A DNA stretch of 64,000 nt from Polynucleobacter sp. UK-Mo-2m-Kol15 (GTDB lineage: Bacteria; Pseudomonadota; Gammaproteobacteria; Burkholderiales; Burkholderiaceae), in the NCBI RefSeq assembly GCF_018881505.1, contig NZ_JACVQC010000001.1, positions 975,927 through 1,039,926 on the forward strand, read 5' to 3'. How positions within the stretch are numbered: the first letter of the stretch is position 1; every line of letters begins with the position of its first letter. The translations under genes and the position numbers were made by a program. The notes below the pieces were generated by a model. The model saw nothing but the letters and a program-made list of their open reading frames with translations, made no database searches and was not told the DNA's origin. Below, in pieces: positions 25,212-35,616 of the stretch.

Positions 25212-26510
25212 TTATGCGGCCTTCTTAGTTCCCAGTTTTGGTGGTCTGGCTTTCGTTTTTTTCTGTACACCTTGGTGCTCGCGAATAAACGATTTAATTT
25301 TTGGATAAACTTTTTCACGCCATCGACGACCGGCAAAGATACCGTAGTGACCAGCACCAGCAACTTCGTAATGATCTTTACTTGTTTTTGGAATACCCGC
25401 ACACAATGCATGTGCAGAGCGGGTTTGTCCGCTACCAGAGATATCGTCCAGCTCACCCTCAATAGTGAGTAGAGCAGTCTGCTTAATATCCTGCGGCTTA
25501 ACTAGATCGCCAGCAACTGTCCAAGTACCATTTGGCAGTGAGTAATCCTGAAACACAGTCTTAATCGTATCCAAGTAGAACTTTGCATCCATATCGAGAA
25601 CTGCGTTGTACTCGTCATAGAAGCGAATATGAGATTCAGCATCTTGCTCATCGCCGCGAACTAAATTTTGAAAGTAGTCCCAATGTGACTGCAAGTGATT
25701 GTGTGGATTCATGGCAATGAAACCAGTATGTTGCAAAAAGCCTGGATATACCTTACGCCCAGCACCTGGATAACTTGGCGGTACCTTATAAATTACATGA
25801 CTCTCAAACCAGCTATAAGACTTTTGATCGGCTAGGTTATTAACTGCAGTAGGTGATTTGCGTGCATCAATCGGGCCGCCCATCATGATCATCGAAGCTG
25901 GTGTTTTTTCTCCTGCAGAGGCCATCAAAGAGATTGCGCCCAATGTAGGGACTGTTGGCTGGCAAACGGAAATGACATGCAAGTTCTCAGCGCCAATCTC
26001 ACGGATGAAATCTTGCACATAATGAACATAGTCATCCAGACCAAAGTCACCTGCGTCTGCCGGAACAATGCGTGCATCAATCCAGTCAGTGATGTACACC
26101 TTATGATCTTGCAAGAGGGTACGCACTGTATCACGCAACAAAGTAGAGTGGTGACCTGATAAAGGGGCAACGACTAATACTGTCGGATCATCTTTTAACT
26201 TCTTGATGACATCCAAATCATCGGAGAAGCGCTTAAAGCGAATGAGGTTGCAAAACGGCTTTGCTACCACTGTTCTTTCATGAATGGCTACTTCACGGCC
26301 GTGAGCTTTCACGGAGCGAATGCCAAACTCTGGTTTCTTGTAGTCTTTGCCTAGGCGATGGAGGAGTTCGTAACTTGCGGCTAAACGCTCAGAGCCTGGA
26401 ATCTTAGATGCGGGGTTTGAAGCATTAATAAAAGCTTCAGAAGCAGCGCGAGCCCATGAGCTCATGGGTTGAAGTAAGGCTTTTTGAAATTCGTGTAACT
26501 GATATAGCAT
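25212..26510 (-). CDS. phaZ: Intracellular polyhydroxybutyrate depolymerase
   Basis: PhaZ hydrolyses stored PHB granules. The 432-aa protein has an alpha/beta-hydrolase core whose nucleophile region is VISVCQPTVPTLGA with Cys183 in place of serine, the signature of intracellular depolymerases of the Ralstonia eutropha PhaZ1 type, which use a cysteine. The N-terminus MLYQLHEFQKALLQPMSSWA is typical. Other family segments are VAPLSGHHSTLLRDTVRTLL and the late GAGHYGIFAGRRWRE with the catalytic His. No PHB synthase is in the window. It lies between rsxB and tyrB on the same strand with gaps of about 54 and 42 bases. Confidence 0.93.
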   Translation of the reverse strand: MLYQLHEFQKALLQPMSSWARAASEAFINASNPASKIPGSERLAASYELLHRLGKDYKKPEFGIRSVKAHGREVAIHERTVVAKPFCNLIRFKRFSDDLDVIKKLKDDPTVLVVAPLSGHHSTLLRDTVRTLLQDHKVYITDWIDARIVPADAGDFGLDDYVHYVQDFIREIGAENLHVISVCQPTVPTLGAISLMASAGEKTPASMIMMGGPIDARKSPTAVNNLADQKSYSWFESHVIYKVPPSYPGAGRKVYPGFLQHTGFIAMNPHNHLQSHWDYFQNLVRGDEQDAESHIRFYDEYNAVLDMDAKFYLDTIKTVFQDYSLPNGTWTVAGDLVKPQDIKQTALLTIEGELDDISGSGQTRSAHALCAGIPKTSKDHYEVAGAGHYGIFAGRRWREKVYPKIKSFIREHQGVQKKTKARPPKLGTKKAA

Positions 26511-26552
26511 GTTGACTCCTAGTAACTCAGTGTAACCGCTTATTGCCAGTTG

Positions 26553-27752
26553 TTACGCCAATACGCGGGCAATTGCTTTAGCCACCTTATCAATATTTTT
26601 AGTATTTAGGGCGGCTACACAAATACGACCCGTGGAGAGGGCATAAATGCCATCCTCCTTTTGTAAACGCTCGACTTGTTCAGCACTTAAGCCAGAGTAA
26701 GAAAACATGCCACGCTGAGCCTCAATAAAAGCAAAATCTTGCTTTACCCCAGCAGCGGCTAATTTTTCTACAAGTCCATGACGCATTGCTTTAATACGAT
26801 CACGTTTCTCTGCCAACTCATCTTCCCAAAGTTTTCTAAGTTCTGGTGAATTGAGAACAGCTGCCACTATCGCAGCACCATGTGTTGGAGGGTTGGAGTA
26901 GTTTGTGCGGATTACGCGTTTTAACTGCGACAACACACGCGTAGATTCATCTTTGCTTTGGGTCACGATGGATAAAGCACCAACACGCTCACCATAAATT
27001 GAGAATGATTTAGAGAAAGAGCTGGATACAAAGAAGGACATTCCAGACTGAGCAAATAGACGAACGGCAATGCCATCTTGTTCAATGCCAGCGGCAAAGC
27101 CTTGGTAGGCAATATCTAAAAATGGAATGAGCTGCTTTGCTTTGCAGATTTCAATGACTTGATGCCATTGAGCTTCAGTAATATCCGCGCCGGTTGGATT
27201 GTGACAACAAGCGTGCAACAGAACAGTGGTGAACTTTGGGAAAGACTCTAAAGATGTCACCATGCCATCAAAATCAACACCACGGGTCTTCCCATCAAAG
27301 TAGGTATATTCAACAACTTCAAATCCAGCAGATTCAAAAATACCGCGATGGTTTTCCCAGGTGGGGTTACTAATTGCGCAAGGCGCGTTTAAATTGAGGC
27401 GCTTAATAAAGTCAGCGCCAACGCGCAAGGCACCAGTTCCACCTATGCACTCAGCAGTCACTACACGACCATCTTTAATTAGTGAGGAGTCTGCACCGAA
27501 TAAGAGGTTTTGGACTGCGCTGTTATATGGGTTTGGACCCTCAATCGGAATATAGCTGCGAGGTGACTGCTTGGCAACAATGGCTTCTTCAGCCTTAATG
27601 ACTGCTTTCAAAAGAGGCACCTTGCCTTCGTCGGTGTAATAAACACCAACACCCAGATTGACCTTGTCAGCGCGTTGATCAGCGACATAGGCTTCTGTGA
27701 GGCCAAAGATAGGGTCTTTAGGGGCTAGCTGAACTGAGGTAAAAAGGGTCAT
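26553..27752 (-). CDS. tyrB: Aromatic amino acid / aspartate aminotransferase
   Basis: This PLP enzyme of the AspC/TyrB class I family exchanges amino groups between aspartate or aromatic amino acids and 2-oxoglutarate. The 399-aa protein has the N-terminus PIFGLTEAYVADQRADKVNLGVGVYY, HACCHNPTGADITEAQW with the cofactor-binding Asn/Pro, the PLP lysine in SSSFSKSFSIYGERVGAL, and the substrate-binding arginine in GRICVAALN. Sequence cannot separate aspartate from aromatic preference; the tyrB symbol is by analogy. It is divergent from uvrB across 159 bases. Confidence 0.85.
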   Translation of the reverse strand: MTLFTSVQLAPKDPIFGLTEAYVADQRADKVNLGVGVYYTDEGKVPLLKAVIKAEEAIVAKQSPRSYIPIEGPNPYNSAVQNLLFGADSSLIKDGRVVTAECIGGTGALRVGADFIKRLNLNAPCAISNPTWENHRGIFESAGFEVVEYTYFDGKTRGVDFDGMVTSLESFPKFTTVLLHACCHNPTGADITEAQWHQVIEICKAKQLIPFLDIAYQGFAAGIEQDGIAVRLFAQSGMSFFVSSSFSKSFSIYGERVGALSIVTQSKDESTRVLSQLKRVIRTNYSNPPTHGAAIVAAVLNSPELRKLWEDELAEKRDRIKAMRHGLVEKLAAAGVKQDFAFIEAQRGMFSYSGLSAEQVERLQKEDGIYALSTGRICVAALNTKNIDKVAKAIARVLA

Positions 27753-27911
27753 TTGAGGATCAAAAAGGGATAATTTAGGGTTATTGACATTAATTTCAGC
27801 TGAATTTACTTTAAATGACTGTTTTTGGCGCTAGATTCAACAATTTACAAATAAAAACGGCAAAATCAACGTTTGTACAAAATTCTCTGTGAACTAAAGC
27901 TCACAGATGAA

Positions 27912-30065
27912 ATGATAGCTGAGATGCCCCCTAAGCCCCCTAAAAGTTCTTCAAACTCCAAAGTCGCCGAAACCAAAAAAAGCCCTGTAGTCGATCCCTT
28001 GGGCGAGGTGGGTCACGATCTGGATCCGGCTAAGTTTGTTTCCTTCCCGGATTCACCATTTCAGTTGTATCAGCCCTTTCCGCCCGCGGGAGATCAGCCG
28101 GCAGCAATAGACGCTCTGGTGGCAGGAATTGAAGATGGTTTGACCTTTCAGACACTGTTGGGGGTTACTGGATCCGGCAAAACCTTCACAATGGCAAATG
28201 TGATTGCTAGGACGGGTCGTCCTGCGATTATTTTTGCCCCCAATAAGACCTTGGCTGCTCAGCTCTATAGTGAATTTAGGGAGTTTTTCCCAAAAAATGC
28301 GGTGGAGTACTTCGTAAGTTACTACGACTACTACCAGCCGGAGGCATACGTTCCGACACGCGACTTATTTATTGAAAAAGATTCGTCGATCAATGAGCAC
28401 ATCGAGCAAATGCGACTATCTGCTACCAAGAGTTTGCTGGAGCGACGAGACGTAATTATTGTGGCTACTGTCTCCGCAATTTATGGCATTGGTAATCCCG
28501 GCGACTATCACAGCATGGTGATGACTTTGCGTCCGGGTGACAAAATGAGTCAGCGCGATATTTTGATGCGCTTAATCGCGATGCAATACGACCGTAATGA
28601 AATGGATTTCAAGCGCGGCGTTTTTCGGGTGCGCGGCGATACGATTGATATCTTCCCGGCTGAGCATAATGAATTGGCGGTACGTGTTGAACTTTTTGAT
28701 GATGTTATCGAGAGCTTACAATTCTTTGATCCGCTCACTGGAAAAATTCGTCAAAAGATTCCGCGCTTTACGGTCTATCCAAGTTCGCACTATGTGACTC
28801 CACGCGATACTGTTTTAAAGGCAATCGAAACAATTAAGGCGGAACTACGTATTCGATTGGATGAATTTGTTAAGGATGGCAAGCTAGTAGAGGCTCAGCG
28901 TTTAGAGCAACGTACTCGCTTTGACTTAGAGATGCTTAATGAATTGGGTTTCTGCAAAGGCATTGAGAACTACTCCCGTCATCTCTCCGGCGCTATGCCT
29001 GGGGAGGCACCTCCAACTTTGGTTGACTATTTGCCTAATGATGCGCTGATGTTTTTGGATGAGAGTCATGTTCTTATTGGTCAGCTCAATGCCATGTACA
29101 ACGGTGATAAGTCTCGCAAACATACCTTGGTAGAGTTTGGTTTTCGCCTACCATCAGCAATGGATAATAGGCCACTCAAGTTCACTGAGTTTGAAACAAA
29201 GATGCGCCAAACCGTTTTTGTTTCAGCTACCCCTGCTGATTATGAAAATACACATACCGGACAAGTGGTTGAACAAGTAGCCAGACCAACAGGATTAGTT
29301 GATCCAGAAATTGAAGTATTGCCAGCGAGTTCGCAGGTAGATGATTTGCTAGGGCAGATTCATGAGCGAGTCAAAGTGCATGAGCGCGTTTTGGTAACGG
29401 TATTAACAAAGCGTATGGCCGAGCAGTTAACGGATTATTTATCGGATAACGGCGTGAAGGTACGTTACGTGCATTCCGACATCGATACGGTTGAGCGTGT
29501 AGAAATTTTGCGTGACTTGCGTTTGGGTGTCTTTGATGTTTTAGTGGGTATTAATTTATTGCGTGAGGGCTTAGATATTCCTGAGGTCTCACTGGTTGCT
29601 ATTTTGGATGCGGATAAAGAAGGCTTTTTGCGTTCTGAGCGCAGCTTGATTCAAACAATTGGTAGGGCGGCACGAAACGTTAAAGGTAAGGCTATTTTGT
29701 ATGCCGACCGCATTACCGACTCCATGAAGCGAGCCATGGGCGAAACAGAGCGCCGCCGAACCAAACAAATCGCCTTTAATAAGGCCAATGGGATTGAGCC
29801 ACGAGGTGTCCAAAAGCGCATTAAGGACATTATTGACGGGGTTTACGACGTTAAAGAGAAACGCTCTGAGATGCAGGTCGAGCAGGAGCGGGCACGCTAT
29901 GAGGATATGAGCGAAAAGGACTTGGCGGGCGAAATCAAGCGCTTGGAGAAGCAAATGAACTCGGAGGCCAAGAATCTGGAGTTTGAGAAGGCTGCGGCTA
30001 CCCGGGATCGCCTTACTAAAGTTAAGGAGATGGCATTTGGAGCCAGATCCAGAGATGCTATTTAA
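27912..30065 (+). CDS. uvrB: Excinuclease ABC subunit B
   Basis: UvrB is the damage-verifying helicase-like subunit of nucleotide excision repair. The protein (717 aa from ATG 27912) has Walker [14 protein letters not shown], the beta-hairpin region [26 protein letters not shown] (motif II), [16 protein letters not shown] (motif VI) and a C-terminal UvrC-contact coiled coil ending [13 protein letters not shown]. The N-terminal ~40 residues (Lys/Pro-rich) are an extension before the family start [17 protein letters not shown]. Starts at TTG 27873, ATG 27912 and ATG 27924 are all possible; none has a strong ribosome site. An inverted repeat CTGTGA-N8-TCACAG sits at 27887-27906 just upstream. 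Confidence 0.95.
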   Translation: MIAEMPPKPPKSSSNSKVAETKKSPVVDPLGEVGHDLDPAKFVSFPDSPFQLYQPFPPAGDQPAAIDALVAGIEDGLTFQTLLGVTGSGKTFTMANVIARTGRPAIIFAPNKTLAAQLYSEFREFFPKNAVEYFVSYYDYYQPEAYVPTRDLFIEKDSSINEHIEQMRLSATKSLLERRDVIIVATVSAIYGIGNPGDYHSMVMTLRPGDKMSQRDILMRLIAMQYDRNEMDFKRGVFRVRGDTIDIFPAEHNELAVRVELFDDVIESLQFFDPLTGKIRQKIPRFTVYPSSHYVTPRDTVLKAIETIKAELRIRLDEFVKDGKLVEAQRLEQRTRFDLEMLNELGFCKGIENYSRHLSGAMPGEAPPTLVDYLPNDALMFLDESHVLIGQLNAMYNGDKSRKHTLVEFGFRLPSAMDNRPLKFTEFETKMRQTVFVSATPADYENTHTGQVVEQVARPTGLVDPEIEVLPASSQVDDLLGQIHERVKVHERVLVTVLTKRMAEQLTDYLSDNGVKVRYVHSDIDTVERVEILRDLRLGVFDVLVGINLLREGLDIPEVSLVAILDADKEGFLRSERSLIQTIGRAARNVKGKAILYADRITDSMKRAMGETERRRTKQIAFNKANGIEPRGVQKRIKDIIDGVYDVKEKRSEMQVEQERARYEDMSEKDLAGEIKRLEKQMNSEAKNLEFEKAAATRDRLTKVKEMAFGARSRDAI

Positions 30066-30093
30066 ACCTGAGCAAAATACTTGGGTATATGTT

Positions 30094-30118
30094 AAAGTTG
30101 AGTGGAATGGTCGGGTAT
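30094..30118 (+). promoter_or_regulatory. IscR type-1-like binding site upstream of iscR
   Basis: AAAGTTGAGTGGAATGGTCGGGTAT matches the 25-base E. coli type-1 IscR site (ATASYYGACTRWWWYAGTCRSSTAT) at about 21 of 25 positions by eye, including the full AGTCGGGTAT-like half at the 3' end. It lies 51 bases before the iscR start. A possible promoter TTAAAG (30092) and GTATTA (30115) overlaps it with 17 bases between, so binding would block transcription, as in E. coli negative feedback. Confidence 0.6.
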
Positions 30119-30168
30119 TACCCGCCCGACTGTTAGCTGTCCATAACAATCCATTACCAAGGTGACAT

Positions 30169-30738
30169 ATGAGACTTACAACTAAAGGCCGTTTTGCAGT
30201 AACCGCAATGATCGATTTAGCCCTCCGTGAAACCCACGGACCTGTAACTTTGGCTGGAATAAGCCAAAGACAGAAGATTTCCCTTTCTTATTTAGAGCAG
30301 TTGTTCGGTAAATTACGCCGCTTTAACATTGTTGAGAGCACGCGTGGTCCTGGCGGTGGCTACACCCTAGCTCGCAAGTCAGAAGAAATTAGCGTTGCTG
30401 ACATCATTGTGGCCGTGGATGAACCATTGGATGCCACTCAATGTGGTGGTAAAGGCAATTGCCATAGCGATGAAGAAAATCATGGTCATTGTATGACCCA
30501 TGATCTATGGTCAAACCTGAATGCCAAGATGGTTGAGTATCTCAGTTCCGTGTCATTGCGCGACTTAGTGCTACAGCAATCTGGACGTGGAGTTGTCTTG
30601 CACGATTTACGACCCAAGAAAATCAAGGCTGATAGTGTCAAAGCGTCAAAGCCAGCATCAGCAGTCGCAGCAGCAAAAGAGACTGCTCCAAAGCGACCTC
30701 TCGTGAATTCTGTTTTTAACCTGGCTCAGCAAAGTTAA
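30169..30738 (+). CDS. iscR: Iron-sulfur cluster regulator IscR
   Basis: IscR is a [2Fe-2S] winged-helix repressor that senses cluster demand. The 189-aa protein has the Rrf2 DNA-binding segment (MRLTTKGRFAVTAMIDLAL, ISLSYLEQLFGKLRRFNIVESTRGPGGGYTLAR) and the ligands C92-GGKGN-C98, C108 and His111. Relative to E. coli, four extra residues lie between the second and third cysteines, a modest insertion. A C-terminal Ala/Lys-rich tail ends SVFNLAQQS. It heads the iscS-U-A-hscBA-fdx operon and probably represses its own operon through the site at 30094. Confidence 0.96.
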   Translation: MRLTTKGRFAVTAMIDLALRETHGPVTLAGISQRQKISLSYLEQLFGKLRRFNIVESTRGPGGGYTLARKSEEISVADIIVAVDEPLDATQCGGKGNCHSDEENHGHCMTHDLWSNLNAKMVEYLSSVSLRDLVLQQSGRGVVLHDLRPKKIKADSVKASKPASAVAAAKETAPKRPLVNSVFNLAQQS

Positions 30739-30776
30739 GAGATTAACTTTTTGGTCTATTAATTGATAAGTAAAAA

Positions 30777-32036
30777 ATGAACGCACCACAAGATATTCCT
30801 CAACAACCGATACCGATGTTTAGTCCAAAGCATTTCCCGGTGTACATGGACTACTCGGCTACCACGCCGATTGATCCACGTGTAGTAGACAAGATGTTGC
30901 CTTATTTGCGTGAGCAGTTTGGTAATGCCGCATCTCGTAGTCATGCCTATGGTTGGGCTGCAGAAGAGGCGGTTGAGTGGGCGCGTTCAGAAGTAGCCCA
31001 GTTAGTTCATGCCGATCCAAGAGAGATCGTATTTACTAGTGGTGCAACTGAAAGTATTAATTTGGCTCTTAAGGGCGCTGCTCACTTTTATAAAGAGCGC
31101 GGTAATCACATCATTACCGTGAAGACTGAGCACAAGGCCACTCTAGATACTTGCCGTGAACTTGAGCGCGAAGGTTTTGAGGTTACGTATTTAGATGTTT
31201 TGCCGGATGGCTTGATTGATTTTGCTCAGCTTGAGGCTGCAATGAAGCCAGGTACGATTCTGGCATCAGTAATGTACGTGAACAATGAGATTGGTGTTGT
31301 CCAAGACATTCCCCGTATTGGAGAGCTATGCCGATCACGTGGGGTGATTTTTCATGTGGATGCAGCACAAGCTACCGGCAAAGTAGAAATTGATTTAGAG
31401 AAAACCAAAGTGGATTTAATGAGCTTTTCTGCTCATAAGTCCTATGGTCCAAAAGGCATCGGAGCCTTGTTTGTGCGTCGTAAGCCCCGTATTCGTATTG
31501 AGGCACAGATTCATGGTGGTGGTCATGAGCGCGGTATGCGCTCTGGCACCTTAGCAGTTCATCAAATCGTTGCCATGGGTGAAGCTTTCCGCATTGCCCG
31601 TGTTGAAATGATTGAAGAAAACGCTCGTATTCGTGCTTTGCGTGATCGCCTGCTGACTGGCTTGAAGGATATTGAAGAGGTTTATGTGAATGGCGATATG
31701 GATCACCGCGTCCCTCATAACCTCAATATCAGTTTTAACTACGTGGAAGGTGAATCGATGTTGATGGCATTAAAAGATTTAGCAATCTCATCTGGTTCTG
31801 CATGTACTTCAGCATCTTTAGAGCCTTCTTATGTATTGCGTGCACTCGGTCGTAATGATGAACTGGCCCACAGCTCAATTCGCTTTACTTTGGGACGCTT
31901 TACAACTGAACAAGAAGTGGATTTCACGATTAAGTTAGTCAAAGAGAAGATTGCTAAATTACGTGAGCTTTCCCCCTTATGGGAAATGTTCAAGGATGGC
32001 ATTGACCTTAGCACCATCCAATGGGCAGCCCACTAA
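30777..32036 (+). CDS. iscS: Cysteine desulfurase IscS
   Basis: IscS removes sulfur from cysteine as a persulfide and passes it to IscU and other acceptors. The 419-aa protein has [21 protein letters not shown], the PLP lysine in [18 protein letters not shown], and the active-site loop [21 protein letters not shown] with the persulfide cysteine. About 15 residues precede the usual family start ([10 protein letters not shown]). It is followed by iscU after 56 bases, with an RBS-like GAGGAA before the iscU start. The standard ISC gene order is intact. Confidence 0.97.
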   Translation: MNAPQDIPQQPIPMFSPKHFPVYMDYSATTPIDPRVVDKMLPYLREQFGNAASRSHAYGWAAEEAVEWARSEVAQLVHADPREIVFTSGATESINLALKGAAHFYKERGNHIITVKTEHKATLDTCRELEREGFEVTYLDVLPDGLIDFAQLEAAMKPGTILASVMYVNNEIGVVQDIPRIGELCRSRGVIFHVDAAQATGKVEIDLEKTKVDLMSFSAHKSYGPKGIGALFVRRKPRIRIEAQIHGGGHERGMRSGTLAVHQIVAMGEAFRIARVEMIEENARIRALRDRLLTGLKDIEEVYVNGDMDHRVPHNLNISFNYVEGESMLMALKDLAISSGSACTSASLEPSYVLRALGRNDELAHSSIRFTLGRFTTEQEVDFTIKLVKEKIAKLRELSPLWEMFKDGIDLSTIQWAAH

Positions 32037-32092
32037 GCAGCACAAAGACATCCAAGTAAGATTAAAGATAAAAGAAATAACGAGGAAATACC

Positions 32093-32479
32093 ATGGCATA
32101 TAGCGACAAAGTAATTGATCATTATGAAAATCCCCGCAATGTGGGCTCTTTTGAAAAAGGCGATGACCAAGTAGGTACTGGTATGGTTGGTGCGCCAGCA
32201 TGCGGCGACGTCATGAAATTGCAAATTCGTGTAAACGATCAAGGCGTGATTGAAGATGCTAAGTTCAAGACTTATGGTTGCGGCTCTGCAATTGCATCTT
32301 CTTCCTTAGTAACTGAATGGGTTAAAGGTAAAACCTTGGATCAAGCTTTAGAGATCAAAAACTCTTTGATTGCTGAAGAGTTGGCTTTGCCACCAGTAAA
32401 AATTCACTGCTCAATTTTGGCCGAAGATGCTATTAAGGCAGCAGTTGCTGATTACAAAGAAAAGCATCCTGCCCTGTAA
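32093..32479 (+). CDS. iscU: Iron-sulfur scaffold protein IscU
   Basis: IscU is the scaffold on which new Fe-S clusters are built. The 128-aa protein has all three cluster cysteines in their conserved settings ([38 protein letters not shown]), including the Asp after the first. The HscA-recognition motif LPPVK is present before the last Cys ([11 protein letters not shown]). Its length and N-terminus ([18 protein letters not shown]) are canonical. It lies between iscS and iscA in the operon. Confidence 0.98.
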   Translation: MAYSDKVIDHYENPRNVGSFEKGDDQVGTGMVGAPACGDVMKLQIRVNDQGVIEDAKFKTYGCGSAIASSSLVTEWVKGKTLDQALEIKNSLIAEELALPPVKIHCSILAEDAIKAAVADYKEKHPAL

Positions 32480-32498
32480 AGATAAAGAGGCTTTCATC

Positions 32499-32822
32499 AT
32501 GGCAATTTCCTTAACCGACAAAGCTGCAAAACATGTTCAGCGCAATTTAGATAAGCGTGGAAAAGGTTGTGGCTTACGCTTAGGTGTTCGTACTACTGGT
32601 TGCTCTGGTTTAGCTTATCAACTGGAATATGTAGATGAGGCTGCCCCTGAAGATGTGAAATTTGAATCTAATGGCATCACTATCTTCATTGATCCCAAGA
32701 GTTTGGCCTATTTAGATGGCACTGAATTAGACTTTGTACGTGAAGGTTTGAACGAAGGCTTCAAGTTCCAAAACCCGAATGTAAAAGATGAGTGTGGTTG
32801 TGGTGAATCCTTCCGCGTCTGA
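32499..32822 (+). CDS. iscA: A-type iron-sulfur carrier IscA
   Basis: IscA carries clusters or iron to target proteins. The chosen start ATG 32499 ([13 protein letters not shown]) gives 107 aa, the exact family length; the frame extends upstream into iscU but those codons are a shadow. The three cysteines are visible as [10 protein letters not shown] and CGCGESF at the C-terminus. The 3' end overlaps the start of hscB. All A-type signature residues are present. Confidence 0.96.
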   Translation: MAISLTDKAAKHVQRNLDKRGKGCGLRLGVRTTGCSGLAYQLEYVDEAAPEDVKFESNGITIFIDPKSLAYLDGTELDFVREGLNEGFKFQNPNVKDECGCGESFRV

Positions 32823-33327
32823 CGATTACTTTCGATTCTTTGGTTTAGAGCAGCATTTCAACTTAGATTTGTCTGCATTAGATCAGGCATATCTAGCAAT
32901 TCAGAGAGAAGTACACCCCGATCGCCATGCCCGCGGAAGTGATACCGAGCAACGGTTGGCCATGCAAATGGCCACCTTTGCCAATACTGCTTTCCAGACC
33001 TTGAAAAATCCAATTCAGCGCGGCCTGTATCTTTGCCAGCTTCATGGCGTAGATGCTCGCTTGGAAACAAATACTGCAATGCCAGCTGCTTTCCTCATGA
33101 GGCAAATGGAATGGCGTGAAAATTTAGAAGATCAAGAGGATGACCTCGGCGCTCTAGAAGGTTTGGCCGAAGAAGTTGATCAATCCAAGCGAGATACCCT
33201 GCTTGAAATTACACAGGCTATTGATAGCGCTAAAAACTATGAGCGCGCTGCAGAGTTGATTAGAGGCCTGCTATTCATTGATAAGTTTGCTATCGAGCTA
33301 GATGATGCCATCTCAGCCCTGGTATAG
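32788..33327 (+). CDS. hscB: Co-chaperone HscB
   Basis: HscB is the J-type co-chaperone that brings IscU to HscA. The protein has a J-domain ([37 protein letters not shown]) with the HPD motif, then the C-terminal three-helix IscU-binding domain with [13 protein letters not shown]. The N-terminal start is uncertain: ATG 32788 overlaps iscA by 35 bases, while GTG 32803 ([15 protein letters not shown]) overlaps by 20 and fits the family N-terminus better. Either way translation is coupled to iscA. Confidence 0.93.
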   Translation: MSVVVVNPSASDDYFRFFGLEQHFNLDLSALDQAYLAIQREVHPDRHARGSDTEQRLAMQMATFANTAFQTLKNPIQRGLYLCQLHGVDARLETNTAMPAAFLMRQMEWRENLEDQEDDLGALEGLAEEVDQSKRDTLLEITQAIDSAKNYERAAELIRGLLFIDKFAIELDDAISALV

Positions 33328-33344
33328 CTTACACTCTAGTCCCC

Positions 33345-35210
33345 ATGGCCTTATTACAAATCTCCGAACCCGGTAAATCACTCGCTCCGCATCAGCGTCG
33401 GATTGCGGTAGGTATTGATTTGGGTACCACTAATTCCTTAGTAGCAATCGTGCGAGATGCTTTGCCTAAGGTACTTTCAGATTCAGAGGGGCGAGAATTA
33501 CTCCCCTCCGTAGTGCGCTATCTGCCTAACGGTAGAACTCAAGCTGGCTTCGAGGCGATTGAAAGTATGATTTCTGATCCTAAGAATACGATTGTTTCTG
33601 TAAAGCGTTTTATGGGTCGCGGCATTCTTGATGTAACGAATATTGAGAATGCGCCTTATGATTTTGTTGATGAACCTGGCATGTTGAAGTTGCGAACAGT
33701 AGCTGGTGACAAGAGTCCTATTGAAGTCTCAGCAGAAATTCTGGCGCGCTTGCGTCAATTGGCTGAAGACTCAGTAAATGACGATATTGTTGGCGCAGTC
33801 ATTACTGTGCCTGCGTATTTTGATGATGCTCAGCGGCAAGCTACTAAAGATGCTGCCAAATTGGCTGGTATTGAGGTATTGCGTTTACTCAACGAGCCTA
33901 CTGCAGCGGCAATTGCATACGGATTGGATAATGCCTCGGAGGGTATTTACGCTGTATATGATCTTGGCGGCGGTACTTTTGACATCTCCATCTTGCGTAT
34001 GAGTAGGGGTGTATTTGAAGTACTCTCTACTGGTGGCGACTCCGCTTTGGGCGGTGATGATTTTGACCATCGCCTGTATTGCTGGGTAATTGAACAAGCA
34101 AAGCTTCCACCACTCTCTATACAGGATCATCGCAAGCTATTGCTTTCCTGTAGGCATGCAAAAGAGCAGTTAAGTCACAACCCATTAGCCCGTGTTCATG
34201 AAACACTGGCCGATGGAACGGTTGTTAATGTGGGCGTCAGCCAGGCCCAGTTCTTTGAAATTACGCAAAACTTAATTAGCAAGACCTTGGTTGCCGTGAA
34301 GAAGGCTTTGCGTGATGCAGGCCTCAAGGCGGATGAGGTCAAGGGTGTGGTGATGGTTGGTGGCGCAACTCGCATGCCCCATGTCCAACGTGCTGTTGGC
34401 GAACTCTTTGGCACTAAACCCTTAAATAATCTCAATCCAGATCAAGTGGTCGCCTTGGGTGCTGCTATGCAGGCAGACTTACTTGCTGGCAATCAAAGCA
34501 AGGATGATGAGTGGCTTTTGTTGGATGTCATTCCCCTGTCCCTCGGTATTGAAACTATGGGTGGTTTGGTGGAAAAAATTATTCCGCGAAATACACCGAT
34601 ACCAGTAGCACGCGCGCAGGATTTCACGACCTTCAAAGATGGTCAAACAGCGCTGGCCATTCAGGTGGTGCAGGGTGAGCGTGAATTAGCGCAAGATTGC
34701 CGCTCCTTAGGTAAATTTGAGTTACGTGGCATTCCACCAATGGCTGCCGGTGCTGCACGGATTCGAGTAACTTTTCAAGTGGATGCGGATGGTCTGCTCT
34801 CTGTTAGTGCTATGGAGCAGGGATCCGGTGTGCAGGCCTCAATTGATATTAAGCCATCCTATGGTTTGACTGATGCTGAGATTGCTCGCATGTTGCAAGA
34901 CGGTTTTGCTTCAGCTCAGGTAGATCTCTTAGCCAGGTCATTGCGTGAGGAGCAGGTGAATGCAAGGCGCCTATTGGATGCTGTGCAAACTGCATTAGAT
35001 GTTGATCGTGGATTATTAAATCCTCAAGAGCAGGCTGCCGTAGATCAAGAGATGAGTATTTTGCAAAAGATCCTTTCGGAAGAAACTGACAGCGCCACCC
35101 TCAGAAAAGCAGTCGATCATGCTGCTAAGGCTACTGATGATTTTGCTCAGATGCGGATGAATGCGAGCATCCAGAAAGCCTTGGCCGGTAAGAATGTTGC
35201 AGAAATTTAA
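33345..35210 (+). CDS. hscA: Hsp70-type chaperone HscA
   Basis: HscA is the specialised Hsp70 that releases clusters from IscU using ATP. The 621-aa protein has the nucleotide-binding signatures [23 protein letters not shown] and [13 protein letters not shown], followed by a substrate-binding domain ([16 protein letters not shown]) and a helical lid. The length is that of HscA rather than DnaK. It follows hscB by 17 bases and precedes fdx by 18. No iscX gene follows fdx in this operon. Confidence 0.97.
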   Translation: MALLQISEPGKSLAPHQRRIAVGIDLGTTNSLVAIVRDALPKVLSDSEGRELLPSVVRYLPNGRTQAGFEAIESMISDPKNTIVSVKRFMGRGILDVTNIENAPYDFVDEPGMLKLRTVAGDKSPIEVSAEILARLRQLAEDSVNDDIVGAVITVPAYFDDAQRQATKDAAKLAGIEVLRLLNEPTAAAIAYGLDNASEGIYAVYDLGGGTFDISILRMSRGVFEVLSTGGDSALGGDDFDHRLYCWVIEQAKLPPLSIQDHRKLLLSCRHAKEQLSHNPLARVHETLADGTVVNVGVSQAQFFEITQNLISKTLVAVKKALRDAGLKADEVKGVVMVGGATRMPHVQRAVGELFGTKPLNNLNPDQVVALGAAMQADLLAGNQSKDDEWLLLDVIPLSLGIETMGGLVEKIIPRNTPIPVARAQDFTTFKDGQTALAIQVVQGERELAQDCRSLGKFELRGIPPMAAGAARIRVTFQVDADGLLSVSAMEQGSGVQASIDIKPSYGLTDAEIARMLQDGFASAQVDLLARSLREEQVNARRLLDAVQTALDVDRGLLNPQEQAAVDQEMSILQKILSEETDSATLRKAVDHAAKATDDFAQMRMNASIQKALAGKNVAEI

Positions 35211-35228
35211 GAAAAGAAAACTATTAAG

Positions 35229-35567
35229 ATGACTCAGATTGTTGTTCTACCCCATAGTGAATATTGCCCTGAGGGTGCTGTAGTTGAGGTGACCCCCGGT
35301 ACCTCTATTTGTGAAGCGCTGCTAGAAAACAATATTCCCATTGAGCATGCTTGCGATATGGTGTGCGCCTGTACTACCTGTCATGTCATCGTGAAAGAGG
35401 GTTATCAGAGCCTGAATACTCCCGATGAAAATGAAGAGGACTTGCTAGATCGAGCCTGGGGCCTCAATCCTCAGTCTCGCTTGTCTTGCCAAGCGATTGT
35501 TGCTCGTGAAGATTTAGTCATTGAGATTCCAAAATACTCTATTAATCACGCCAAAGAGAATCACTAA
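35229..35567 (+). CDS. fdx: ISC-type [2Fe-2S] ferredoxin
   Basis: This adrenodoxin-type ferredoxin supplies electrons for cluster assembly. The 112-aa protein has the ligand loop HACDMVCACTTCHVIV and the fourth cysteine in RLSCQAIVAREDLVIEIPKY. It is the last gene of the isc operon; the next gene starts 49 bases later with its own signal sequence and is probably a separate unit. Length and motif spacing are canonical. Confidence 0.96.
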   Translation: MTQIVVLPHSEYCPEGAVVEVTPGTSICEALLENNIPIEHACDMVCACTTCHVIVKEGYQSLNTPDENEEDLLDRAWGLNPQSRLSCQAIVAREDLVIEIPKYSINHAKENH

Positions 35568-35616
35568 CTTCTGGCTCAGTATTACACTCTAGAAACAGAA
35601 GAGGATTAATAAGGGT

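Noticed and set aside
27753..27911. SOS (LexA) box in the tyrB-uvrB intergenic region
   Set aside because: No CTGT-N8-ACAG element is visible; the only CTGT/ACAG pair is spaced by 12 bases and is reported as a separate inverted repeat.
32427..32498. Longer iscA starting inside iscU
   Set aside because: The extra 24 codons overlap iscU in another frame; ATG 32499 gives the exact family length.
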